This document shows, piece after piece, positions 8,986-16,932 of a stretch of DNA of 64,000 nt. The stretch is from Phycisphaerae bacterium. Lineage in GTDB: Bacteria; Planctomycetota; Phycisphaerae; UBA1845. How positions within the stretch are numbered: the stretch's first letter is position 1; each line of letters begins with the position of its first letter. The translations under genes and the position numbers were made by a program. The stretch spans positions 186,001 to 250,000 of the forward strand of contig JAJDEB010000002.1 in NCBI GenBank assembly GCA_029260015.1, read 5' to 3'. Under the pieces are notes generated by a model that saw nothing but the letters and a program-made list of their open reading frames with translations, ran no database searches and was not told where the DNA came from.

Positions 8986-9522
8986 CTAAGCGTTTGCCAG
9001 ATACCGCTCGCGTGTGATTCGATAGAGAACGTGTGGCAGATTGGCATGAACAATGTCGCGCTCGTAGGTCATGTGCAATTTTTCCATGACCCGGCGCGAC
9101 GCTTTATTGTCGGGCTGGGTGAAGGCAACGACATTGGGCATGTTGAGCGTCTTGAACGCGACGCTTGCTGCATGTGCGGCGATTTCGGTGGCGCGGGCTT
9201 GTCCCCAATATGCCGCTGGAATGGCGTAGGCGATTTCGATTTCTGTCTCGCCGTCTTGGATGAGTTTGCGAAGCCCGCCCCTGCCCGCGAATTCGTTGGT
9301 TTCCAAATCGAAATAGCACCACAGGCCGAATCCATGTTCGTTCCAATGGGCGACGTTCTGCTCGAAACCCACGCGGATTTGTGCTTCGGTCTGCACACCG
9401 GCAAGGGTGGCCATCACTTTGGGGTCTTGATAGAGCGCAACCAAATGCGCGAAATGCGGTTCGGCGATGCGTTCAGCCCGCATACGCTTGGTGGTTAGGG
9501 TTTCGATGGAATGCGGTGACAT
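8986..9522 (-). CDS. GNAT-family N-acetyltransferase (RimJ/RimL type)
   Basis: 178 residues with the RimJ/RimL layout: an N-terminal strand-helix (ETLTTKRMRAERIAEPHF), a central GRGGLRKL strand ending in the acetyl-CoA loop, EIEIAYAIPAAYWGQARATEIA (motif A, with a shortened Q-x-R-A-T version of the Q/RxxGxG/A loop), and the C-terminal TQPDNKASRRVMEKLHM (motif B, Asn plus Arg). It would acetylate an N-terminus or small amine in the cytoplasm. The Met at 9522 gives the family's usual length; the frame is open 16 codons further. Convergent with the DUF1579 gene. Confidence 0.88.
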   Translation of the reverse strand: MSPHSIETLTTKRMRAERIAEPHFAHLVALYQDPKVMATLAGVQTEAQIRVGFEQNVAHWNEHGFGLWCYFDLETNEFAGRGGLRKLIQDGETEIEIAYAIPAAYWGQARATEIAAHAASVAFKTLNMPNVVAFTQPDNKASRRVMEKLHMTYERDIVHANLPHVLYRITRERYLANA

Positions 9523-9582
9523 TGACTCGCGATGACTTGAACCGTGTATTGAAATCCTGCCCCCCACCAAGAATTGGCAGCA

Positions 9583-9936
9583 TTAGATGCATTTGTGGGT
9601 AAACGCTTTCATCAAGTGTGGCAGTGGACTGAACTCACTCAACGAGTGCTTATAATACTTCAACAGCTTGACGCCACACCATGGACAATAGTCTATGATC
9701 GGTTGACTATTGTGTGATATCCTAAAATGCACACCCTCCTTCATCGGCTTCATCCGAAGATTCTCGAAGAAAGCGTCCGCTTCATCTTCGTCAAAGGCTG
9801 TCCACGTTAGAATAAAGACTGGTGACTCGAATTTCCAAGTACAAATATGAAATCCTACGACATCCTTATTCTCTGCGTGCCTTTTGAATGTCTCGCAACA
9901 ATAACGAACGTTCTCGGTCTTTATGTGCCTTTTCAT
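9583..9936 (-). CDS. Small hypothetical protein with CPWCG motif
   Basis: 117 residues, no signal peptide. An internal DYCPWCGVKL looks like half of a zinc knuckle. Base composition is visibly more AT-rich than the neighbours, suggesting acquired DNA. Its ATG overlaps the TGA of a short upstream frame (9989-9933, MGLDEIAEVERQRKAALK), giving an ATGA coupling of the kind seen in small two-gene modules; that short frame may itself be expressed or may be the end of a degraded gene. No recognisable family; role unknown. Confidence 0.55.
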   Translation of the reverse strand: MKRHIKTENVRYCCETFKRHAENKDVVGFHICTWKFESPVFILTWTAFDEDEADAFFENLRMKPMKEGVHFRISHNSQPIIDYCPWCGVKLLKYYKHSLSEFSPLPHLMKAFTHKCI

Positions 9937-10031
9937 TTCAAGGCCGCCTTTCGTTGTCGCTCGACTTCGGCGATTTCATCTAATCCCATGGACCATTGCG
10001 AAATCGGTACGGGGCTCGATCACTCCATAGC

Positions 10032-11195
10032 TTAGTCCAGCCAGGACTTTCTTTGCTTTAAGCGTTGCGGGGTGTACTCATCAGTGACAAACGTCAGGTT
10101 CTTGCTGCACAGCGCTTCGACTTCCATTTTGAAACCGTTCTTGATCATCTGCTTGATTTCTCTTTCCCACGGTTTTTTTCCGGCGAACCAGGGGTAGTTG
10201 AGAATTTGCTTGGCGCGTTTGATGTCGTTGGCGTCGAGTTCGATTTTGACGTCGTCGGTCAGGTCGAAGCGTTCGTAGTCGAAGCTGGACACGCCGATGA
10301 ACTGTGCGTTGGGGACGGCCATCCTTGACGACTCGAACGCGAGGTTGATCGACCCCTGCTTGATGACCGAGTAGATGTAGTATCCCCACGGGTCATTATC
10401 GAGCAGGCACACGACGGGCAGCTTGAGTTCGTCGTGCATGCGATAGAGCATTCGGCGCACGCCGCGTGACGGCTGACCTCCGCCGTGGGTCAGAATGCAG
10501 CGGTGTTTCTCCCAGAAACGATCTTCCACGAATCGTCGCCAAACCGTGTCTTTTTCGACGTGGAGCACATATTCGGCTTTGCATTTCTTGAACTGGATGA
10601 CGCTGGGTTCGACGATGCTGGGGATGGCGTAACCACCGCTGCCAAGTTTGGTGGCGTCGATGGTGTCACCGCTGTCCACGAACGTCAGCTCGCCGATGAG
10701 GGCCCCCTTGCTGCCGGCAAAGACGTGCAACTCTTCGCGCAGGGCTTCGAGGGCGACTTCCAAATCTTCGATGACGGGATCGGATTCATCCTGTCCGTCG
10801 AAGGTTTTCTCTTTGGTGCCTTTGATGGTGTGCTTTGCGAGATAATAGATTTGTCGAATGCTGGCTGTCTTGTCGGCATCGACGAGTTCTTTGCATTTGC
10901 TGGCGACCAGAAGCGTCTGCATGAAGCGTTTGGCTTGGCCGTAGTTGAACAGGCTGCGTTGCTGACAGCGATCGCCCATTTCGATGTAGCGCGTCTTGGG
11001 GTTGAAGCTGACGTTGCTTAGCGCGCGGATCGGAATATCGATCGCGGGTTCGCGCCGACCAAATGCGTTGTCCACCACCGACTCAGCCAACCCTTCCAGT
11101 TTGTTCGTGGTCTTGACGCCATTGGCACCGCGCTTGGATCGTTTCTTGATAACGGTCTTGGGCGCTTTTTTCGAGTTTGATTTCTTTTTGGCCAT
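10032..11195 (-). CDS. top6A: DNA topoisomerase VI subunit A (Spo11-like)
   Basis: Type IIB topoisomerase cleavage subunit, relative of archaeal Top6A and eukaryotic Spo11. 387 residues: a lysine-rich N-terminus (1-30), a winged-helix domain with the catalytic S-I-R-Q-I-Y-Y motif (112-118, Tyr118 the likely nucleophile), and a Toprim domain with Glu214 (HVEKDT) and the metal-binding D266-N-D268 (CLLDNDPWGYYIY). It cuts both strands with a two-base overhang and works with subunit B, encoded 46 bp upstream on the same strand. Topoisomerase VI is mainly archaeal and plant; in bacteria it is scattered. All catalytic residues are intact. Confidence 0.93.
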   Translation of the reverse strand: MAKKKSNSKKAPKTVIKKRSKRGANGVKTTNKLEGLAESVVDNAFGRREPAIDIPIRALSNVSFNPKTRYIEMGDRCQQRSLFNYGQAKRFMQTLLVASKCKELVDADKTASIRQIYYLAKHTIKGTKEKTFDGQDESDPVIEDLEVALEALREELHVFAGSKGALIGELTFVDSGDTIDATKLGSGGYAIPSIVEPSVIQFKKCKAEYVLHVEKDTVWRRFVEDRFWEKHRCILTHGGGQPSRGVRRMLYRMHDELKLPVVCLLDNDPWGYYIYSVIKQGSINLAFESSRMAVPNAQFIGVSSFDYERFDLTDDVKIELDANDIKRAKQILNYPWFAGKKPWEREIKQMIKNGFKMEVEALCSKNLTFVTDEYTPQRLKQRKSWLD

Positions 11196-11241
11196 TGCTT
11201 GTGATCGACTTTGGTCCGGAACGGGTCCGATTGAGTTTGAT

Positions 11242-13212
11242 TTACTTGCGTTTTTTTACTTTCTTGCCGGACTTCTTTTTGGGTTTCGTGCTTGTTTTCT
11301 TGGATTTTTTGGCGCGCTTTACTTTTCTTGGAGCAGCGTCATCACCGTTGGAAAAAAGCTGCATTTGTCCTGGCGGTGCCTGATCGGATTCGTCAAGCAC
11401 AATGGTGTTGTCCATTTCTGAATCACCACCTTTGCGCTTGGCGATGATCTTACCGTGATCGTCGAACTCCATGTCAGCCGCTTCGGTCGCTCGTTCAGCC
11501 AGTTCGCTCAGCGCATCGCGCAGGTCATCTTTGTTGCAAACGGTCATCGCCCGGCAAGACTCGACGATCTCGTGGATGTAGCGATGGAAGACGTCGCGAC
11601 GCTGGGCGAAGTGTGAGCGCTTTTTCTTTCGGCGGATGTAGGTGCCAAGGCGCCGGCCACACTCGGATAAGCCGAGTTTGATTTCTTTGCGGATTTCATC
11701 GTAGTCGGCGATGGCTTCTTTAGACTCGGAAGTAAACGGAACCCAGACGCTGGCCATGTGGATGAGTACGACGAATGGTGCTTGCGGCAAAGTTGATCGC
11801 GATTGCGACAATCCGTACTTGTTCCATTTGGTATCGACGACGCTCTTGAACGTGCAGCACGCACTTTGTTGATAGAGCAGAGGCACGCGGTTGGCGAAGC
11901 GAATCACGCGCGCAGTTGTCGGTTGTTTGGACTTGTCGTCGCCATTGCTAGCGTCCAGTGAACCGAGTTGGCCGCCGAAGGCCATCCCGACTTCGATTTG
12001 AAACGGGTTACCGCGATAGACTGCTGGCGGGCGAGTCGATGCGGTGTAGAACTCGGCTTTGATGCCTTTGAGCAGGCCATTGAGAATCGCTTCAGCGCCG
12101 ATCGGTGCGAGGCAGTTGGTGCTAGGCGCGCGAAGTTTGGTTTCCTGAAGGGCGTTGTAAATCTTTTCGATATCGCTGGGTCCGATGCTTTGGAGCCAGG
12201 TTCGCTGGGTCTGGCCCGCCTTCGCGCAGACTTCCTTGGCGATCCTCGGACTGACGCGCGAAAACTCGCTGCTTAGAAATGCGCCCAACTGTTTCGAGTC
12301 GGTTTCCTTGATCATCTTCATGAGGACGCCGAGTTCGACCCCGTGGGGATGCGGTTGGATCTCCTCGGTTTGTTCGGGCAGTTCATCGACGTTGCGCAAG
12401 AATTCAATGACCTTTTTGTCCGGACCTTTGAAAACGATGGTGGTGTGCGGGTTGGCGATGGCTGTCAGTTCGATGTACTCAGCCACACCTTGGCGGCCTT
12501 TATTGAAACTGGCCACCATTTCAATTTCGATTTCCGTCCCTTGCTCCCAAGGCACTTCGACGGTTTTGTCGGCAATGATATCGGGTTTGTTTTTCTTGGT
12601 GTCGATTGCGAGTTTGTAGTGGTGTGCAGGTTTTCCTTTGCCGGTACGACTGATGATGCTGACGGGTTTTCCCGTGGTGATCAACCCGTACATGCCGGCT
12701 GCACTGATGCCGATACCCTGTTGCCCGCGAGACATTTTGAGGCGATGAAACTTTGAACCGTAAAGCAACTTGCCGAAGATGTTGGGAATTTGCGCTTTGA
12801 CAATACCCGGTCCGTTGTCGCGGCAAGTCATGCGGAAGCGGTCTTCTGAAAGTTGTTTGATCTCGAGATAGATTTCCGGAAATACGCCGCCTTCTTCGCA
12901 GGCGTCAAGCGCGTTATCGACGGCTTCCTTGACGCTGGTCAGCAGCGCTTTTCGCTTGTTGTCAAAACCGAGAAGATGGCGATTGCGGGCGAAGAACTCG
13001 GAGATCGAAATCTCGCGTTGCTGCTTGGCCATCGATTCCGCGGACGCGCGGGGTGTGCGACTCTTTTTTTTGCTCACCTTGCTAGCCTTGGTTCGGGTAA
13101 GTGTCTCTTGCGTGCGAGACGTCGAATGTTGCGGCTCGAGTTTGATATTTGTGTCGTTCAGGCCTGTGATATCTGACACCAAACCCACCGCGCCAGCCGG
13201 CTGATCTTCCAT
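11242..13212 (-). CDS. top6B: DNA topoisomerase VI subunit B
   Basis: ATPase subunit of topoisomerase VI. 656 residues: a variable Lys/Ser-rich N-terminus (1-60), then a GHKL (Bergerat) ATPase domain with N-box EAVDNALDA (96-104), G1 DNGPGI (132-137) and G2 SRGQQGIG (161-168), an H2TH-type region, the transducer domain (about 300-520), and a strongly basic C-terminal tail (about 620-656, repeated K-K-x-K). ATP binding dimerises the subunits and drives strand passage. It is divergent from dnaA, sharing a 386-bp control region, and forms an operon with subunit A. The basic tails on both subunits are not part of the archaeal core and may add DNA binding. Confidence 0.94.
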   Translation of the reverse strand: MEDQPAGAVGLVSDITGLNDTNIKLEPQHSTSRTQETLTRTKASKVSKKKSRTPRASAESMAKQQREISISEFFARNRHLLGFDNKRKALLTSVKEAVDNALDACEEGGVFPEIYLEIKQLSEDRFRMTCRDNGPGIVKAQIPNIFGKLLYGSKFHRLKMSRGQQGIGISAAGMYGLITTGKPVSIISRTGKGKPAHHYKLAIDTKKNKPDIIADKTVEVPWEQGTEIEIEMVASFNKGRQGVAEYIELTAIANPHTTIVFKGPDKKVIEFLRNVDELPEQTEEIQPHPHGVELGVLMKMIKETDSKQLGAFLSSEFSRVSPRIAKEVCAKAGQTQRTWLQSIGPSDIEKIYNALQETKLRAPSTNCLAPIGAEAILNGLLKGIKAEFYTASTRPPAVYRGNPFQIEVGMAFGGQLGSLDASNGDDKSKQPTTARVIRFANRVPLLYQQSACCTFKSVVDTKWNKYGLSQSRSTLPQAPFVVLIHMASVWVPFTSESKEAIADYDEIRKEIKLGLSECGRRLGTYIRRKKKRSHFAQRRDVFHRYIHEIVESCRAMTVCNKDDLRDALSELAERATEAADMEFDDHGKIIAKRKGGDSEMDNTIVLDESDQAPPGQMQLFSNGDDAAPRKVKRAKKSKKTSTKPKKKSGKKVKKRK

Positions 13213-13598
13213 GATCCTGCATGCCTCCGTGCCTCGAACGATTCAGTCAGAATCGCATATGAGGTGTTGTATTGAGGGGGCTATCCTAACGTCGAAGTTT
13301 GAAAGATAACAGGACGCTCGCACATGCAAAAATCATGGGCAGCATTTGCGACCGATGCCCACTTTTGTCGTAAACATTTTGTGGACAAAAGCTTCGGATG
13401 ATGCCTGCAAAAGGTGTTCATTGGTGACAATTCACACTGGTTTTTCCACACGGTTCAAGTACAATAGCCGTTTGATCGCCATCGCGGCCAATCATTCATA
13501 AATGCAATAATTACAAAGCTTTACGTTTCATCGTGTTCGATTTCCCGACATTACGACGAGTCTGCGGACGCCCGCACGATTCGTTTTTGGATATTTGC
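13213..13598. other. Divergent topoisomerase VI / dnaA intergenic region, candidate origin part 1
   Basis: 386 bp without a gene. It holds two DnaA-box-like 9-mers: TGTGGACAA at 13380-13388 (TTGTCCACA on the minus strand) and TTTTCCACA at 13442-13450. The stretch 13496-13530 before dnaA is AT-rich. A GACAAAAGCTT 11-mer directly follows the first box and recurs after dnaA. Promoters for both divergent genes must lie here. Assignment as part of oriC is inferred from gene context and boxes. Confidence 0.55.
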
Positions 13599-14930
13599 AT
13601 GTCTGCGATTGCAGTAGCCGAGTGGAAAAGCATTCTGGATCGAATTCGCGCTGTTCATCCAGCCCTTATACGCGGTTGGTTCAGCAGCTTAAAGCCGATC
13701 GATTTGGCCGGTGGGGTCTTGCGCATCCGAGCCGGTAATCTCAAACAGGTTCGTTACCTCGAAGATGAATGCAAACCTGCATTCGTTGAATCGACACAAC
13801 ATGTACTCGAACAGTTGGTGACGACTGCGTTTGAAACTGACGCACCGAATGACATCGCCGATGACGAAGGCTATCCGCTTTCCATTTCGGAGAACAACCA
13901 GCTTCAACTCAACGACGATTATGTTTTTGATAACTTCGTCGTGGGGGCTGGCAATCGGATGGCCCATGCAGCCGCCGTCGCCGCGGCTGAGAACCCTGGC
14001 CAAGTTTATAACCCGCTGTTCATTCATGGTGACGTGGGCTTGGGCAAGACGCATTTGCTTCAAGCCATCTGTCATGCAACCAGGCGACTGGGAACGTGCC
14101 CGACGACGCTTTATATATCGTGCGAAACGTTTGCGAATCATTTCATCGAAGCCGTCGAGCGCGGGGCGATGAACCAATTTCGTTTTCATTATCGCCATGT
14201 CGATCTGCTGGTGATCGACGACATTCAGTTCCTCGGTGCCCGCGAGCGTAGCCAGGAAGAATTCTTCCACACGTTTAACACGCTGCACCAGGCCCAGAAA
14301 CAAATTGTCTTGTCGGCAGACTGTTTGCCATCGGAAATTCCGACGCTCGAAAACCGATTGGTCAGCCGGTTCAAGTCCGGATTGGTGACGTCGATCGACG
14401 CTCCGTGCATGGAAACACGGATGGCGATCATTCGAAAGAAGTCGCGCCTGCGATGCATCGAAGTGCCCGAGGATGTGATCGAATACGTTGCCACCCAGAT
14501 TCACACCAACATTCGCGATCTTGAAGGTGCCCTGTTGCGACTCGACGCGATGAGTCAGGCGACGGACGGAACCATCAGCATGGATCTGGCTCGACGGGCG
14601 TTGGCGGATGGGTCGGAAGCTTCGGCGATTTCGATTCAGCAGATCATCGACGTGGTGACGCGTCACTTCGGGGTGCGGGTCAAGGATTTGCAGAGCAAGA
14701 AGCGCCCGAAATCGATCAGCCATCCGCGGCAGGTCTGCATGTATCTGGCCCGCGAGTTGACTAGCCATAGCCTCGAAGAGGTGGGTGGATACTTCGGCGG
14801 ACGCGATCATTCGACTGTTCTGCATGCCACGCGGACGATCAAAAAGATGGTCGATACTGACACCAAGGTGCGGCAATCGATCGAGAATCTTCGGGCGTCG
14901 CTTCGGGTTCAGCAGAACGGTGCCGGTTAG
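13599..14930 (+). CDS. dnaA: Chromosomal replication initiator DnaA
   Basis: Binds DnaA boxes at oriC and melts the duplex. 443 residues: domain I (about 5-80, WKSILDRIRAVHPALIRGWF), a very short domain II, AAA+ domain III from about 105 with Walker A GDVGLGKT (144-151), Walker B LLVIDD (203-208) and sensor segments, and domain IV with the DnaA signature GRDHSTVLHA (401-410). The ATG at 13599 is chosen because domain I begins there; an in-frame ATG at 13533 would add 22 residues with no family match. First gene of the plus-strand replication block; an autoregulatory DnaA box upstream is likely. Confidence 0.96.
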   Translation: MSAIAVAEWKSILDRIRAVHPALIRGWFSSLKPIDLAGGVLRIRAGNLKQVRYLEDECKPAFVESTQHVLEQLVTTAFETDAPNDIADDEGYPLSISENNQLQLNDDYVFDNFVVGAGNRMAHAAAVAAAENPGQVYNPLFIHGDVGLGKTHLLQAICHATRRLGTCPTTLYISCETFANHFIEAVERGAMNQFRFHYRHVDLLVIDDIQFLGARERSQEEFFHTFNTLHQAQKQIVLSADCLPSEIPTLENRLVSRFKSGLVTSIDAPCMETRMAIIRKKSRLRCIEVPEDVIEYVATQIHTNIRDLEGALLRLDAMSQATDGTISMDLARRALADGSEASAISIQQIIDVVTRHFGVRVKDLQSKKRPKSISHPRQVCMYLARELTSHSLEEVGGYFGGRDHSTVLHATRTIKKMVDTDTKVRQSIENLRASLRVQQNGAG

Positions 14931-15324
14931 CCCCGTAGGGAATTCCCGGTGGGGCATAAGCCGCTGTCGGTGCGAAAGATGCGCGGTTTATCGCGCTTGT
15001 GTACAACGCGTCCCGGGATATCACGGAGGCGGCTTGAGCTTGTCAGATGCGCGGTGAATGAATCGTGATTGATTCACATGAAACCACAGCCGGGTATAGA
15101 GAACGTGCCCGGCAGTGAAAGGTTTCAGTATTGCAAACGCCGTCACAAACAGGTTGTCCACTTGTTGGTGAGCGTGCAAATATCGCTTAAGATATGGTCC
15201 GACAAAAGCTTGCCCATGTCATACCATCAAACACTGCGTTTGTGACAGGGCATAATACTAAGAAGTGTTTTATAGATTAGACTTACACACTAAACACCTA
15301 CAAAACTTTACAAGGTCAACGTTC
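14931..15324. other. dnaA-dnaN intergenic region, candidate origin part 2
   Basis: 394 bp without a convincing gene. Seen here: an imperfect palindrome at 15054-15077 (GTGAATG ... TGATTCAC), a DnaA-box-like TTGTCCACT at 15154-15162, GACAAAAGCTT at 15201-15211, and an AT-rich tract at about 15235-15310 just before dnaN. The dnaA-dnaN spacer is a frequent oriC site in bacteria; here its length and AT-rich end fit that role. Confidence 0.5.
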
Positions 15325-16422
15325 ATGAAAGTCCGAATGAACCGGCAGGAACTCGCCGAAGCATTGGTCGCTGTTGGATCGGTGGCTGCATCGCGCACGC
15401 CCAAAGAGATTCTCGAATGCACCATGATCGAAGCACACAAGGATCATTGTGTGCTCATCGCGACCAATCTGGAAATCGGAATCCGATACACCGTGGCGCA
15501 GGTCGAGGTCGACAAGACCGGTCCGGTGGTGATCGCAGCCGACAAGTTGACCCAGATCGTGCGGGAATCGACCGACGAAGTTCTTGAGTTCAGCGCGGAC
15601 GACAGCATCTGTCATGTGCGGGGCAGCGGAGCCCACTATCAGATCTACACCAAATCACCGGCAGAGTTCCCCCCGACAGCCGAACTTACCGGCGATCCAG
15701 ATTTTACGGTCGATGCCGGGTTGCTGCGCCGCATGTCGGAATGGACCGTGCTGGCGGCTGCCCGCGAGAACACGCGTTACGCGATCAATGGTGTCCTTTG
15801 GGATCGCAAGGGCAAGGAACTGGTGATGGTCGCAACCGACGGGCGGCGACTTTCGCAGGCAAAAGGCAAGTTGGAATCGGGCGACGGGGCGAACCTGGAA
15901 AGCATCGTTCCGGTCAAAACGATGGGAATCTTCCAGCGCGTGCTCGGGCCAGCCGATACGACGGTGGCGATCAAGGCAACCGGCAACCAGTTGGTATTCA
16001 AGACAGCCAAGGCCACGATCAGCACCAGCCTGGTTGAAGGGCAATTCCCCAAGTATCAGGATGTCATCCCGGCCAAGGGCGACCGCATCGCAACGATGAA
16101 AACGGCAGACCTGCTCAGCGCGGTGAAGCGTTCTGCGCTTTTGACCAACGAAGAATCCAAAGGCGTGCGGATGTCGTTCTCTGCCGACCATCTGAAACTC
16201 ACCAGCCGCGCCCCCACCCAGGGTGAATCCACGATTGAGATTCCGATTGAGTATTCCGGAGTGGATATGGAAATCGGATTCAACCCGACGTTTCTGGTGG
16301 AGGCCCTTCGCGCGACATCGGCAGACGACGTTCGATTTGAAATGAGTGAATCGAATCGCCCGGGCGTATTGCGCGGTGACGAAGGCAATCTGTACGTCGT
16401 CATGCCGGTCAATTTATCGTAA
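15325..16422 (+). CDS. dnaN: DNA polymerase III beta sliding clamp
   Basis: Forms the dimeric ring that tethers polymerase III to DNA. 365 residues divide into the three clamp domains: residues 1-120 (MKVRMNRQELAEALVAVGSVAASRTPKEIL), 128-250 and 255-365, the last ending in the family-typical NLYVVMPVNLS. The hydrophobic cleft that binds QLxLF peptides lies between domains two and three. The ATG at 15325 is followed by an alternative at 15337; AAGGT upstream favours the first. 34 bp separate it from the DUF721 gene; no recF intervenes. Confidence 0.95.
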   Translation: MKVRMNRQELAEALVAVGSVAASRTPKEILECTMIEAHKDHCVLIATNLEIGIRYTVAQVEVDKTGPVVIAADKLTQIVRESTDEVLEFSADDSICHVRGSGAHYQIYTKSPAEFPPTAELTGDPDFTVDAGLLRRMSEWTVLAAARENTRYAINGVLWDRKGKELVMVATDGRRLSQAKGKLESGDGANLESIVPVKTMGIFQRVLGPADTTVAIKATGNQLVFKTAKATISTSLVEGQFPKYQDVIPAKGDRIATMKTADLLSAVKRSALLTNEESKGVRMSFSADHLKLTSRAPTQGESTIEIPIEYSGVDMEIGFNPTFLVEALRATSADDVRFEMSESNRPGVLRGDEGNLYVVMPVNLS

Positions 16423-16456
16423 AGCACTCTCCATTTGAATCGGGATTCTACGACCG

Positions 16457-16849
16457 GTGGAACATTCGAGAGACAACATTTCATCGAATCAACTTCATTG
16501 GTGCCATGCGAATCGGCAGGCTCGGAGCCGCACCAAAACGATCGGTGCGCTGGCGGAGAGGGTCTCATCGCAAGTCGGCTTATCGGCGTCCCATGAAGTG
16601 GCTGTTTTTGAGGCGATTTCAGCGGTTGTGGACGACGAATTCCGGCGGATTTGTCGGTATGGGGGAATGTCGTCGGGCAGCGTGTTGATATTGGTGAATC
16701 CAGCCGATGCGCGGTATCATAGCGTCATGCGAACGAGGTGGCATTTGCAGCTTCGCGAGCACCTTGAGCGGGTGTGCCGAGGGACGATGATCCGGCGCAT
16801 TCGATTCGAGTTGGGGACGGATGGCGCGACATTTGGAGCGACGTCTTAG
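16457..16849 (+). CDS. dciA: DUF721 / DciA-like helicase-loading protein
   Basis: 130 residues from a GTG start. The C-terminal half (about 60-125) has the DUF721 pattern: a predicted strand-helix-strand core with GSVLILVNPADARYHSVM ('L.V.V.S..W...L'), a helix LQLREHLERVC, and a final strand IRRIRFELG. DciA is the ancestral bacterial replicative-helicase operator, and DUF721 genes commonly lie in the dnaA-dnaN-gyrB neighbourhood, as here. It should assist DnaB loading at the origin. The N-terminal ~45 residues are basic and probably disordered. Assignment rests on weak sequence similarity plus strong context. Confidence 0.7.
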   Translation: MEHSRDNISSNQLHWCHANRQARSRTKTIGALAERVSSQVGLSASHEVAVFEAISAVVDDEFRRICRYGGMSSGSVLILVNPADARYHSVMRTRWHLQLREHLERVCRGTMIRRIRFELGTDGATFGATS

Positions 16850-16932
16850 GCAACCATTCCAAGTGAAAGACCAATCCAAAATTCAGCCGGAAACGGTGGC
16901 AGAAATATCAAAGACAGAGATATCAAACGACA

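Noticed and set aside
13689..14957. 422-codon open frame on the minus strand opposite dnaA
   Set aside because: Exact antisense of dnaA; translation rich in Arg/His without domain pattern. Shadow of a biased plus-strand gene.
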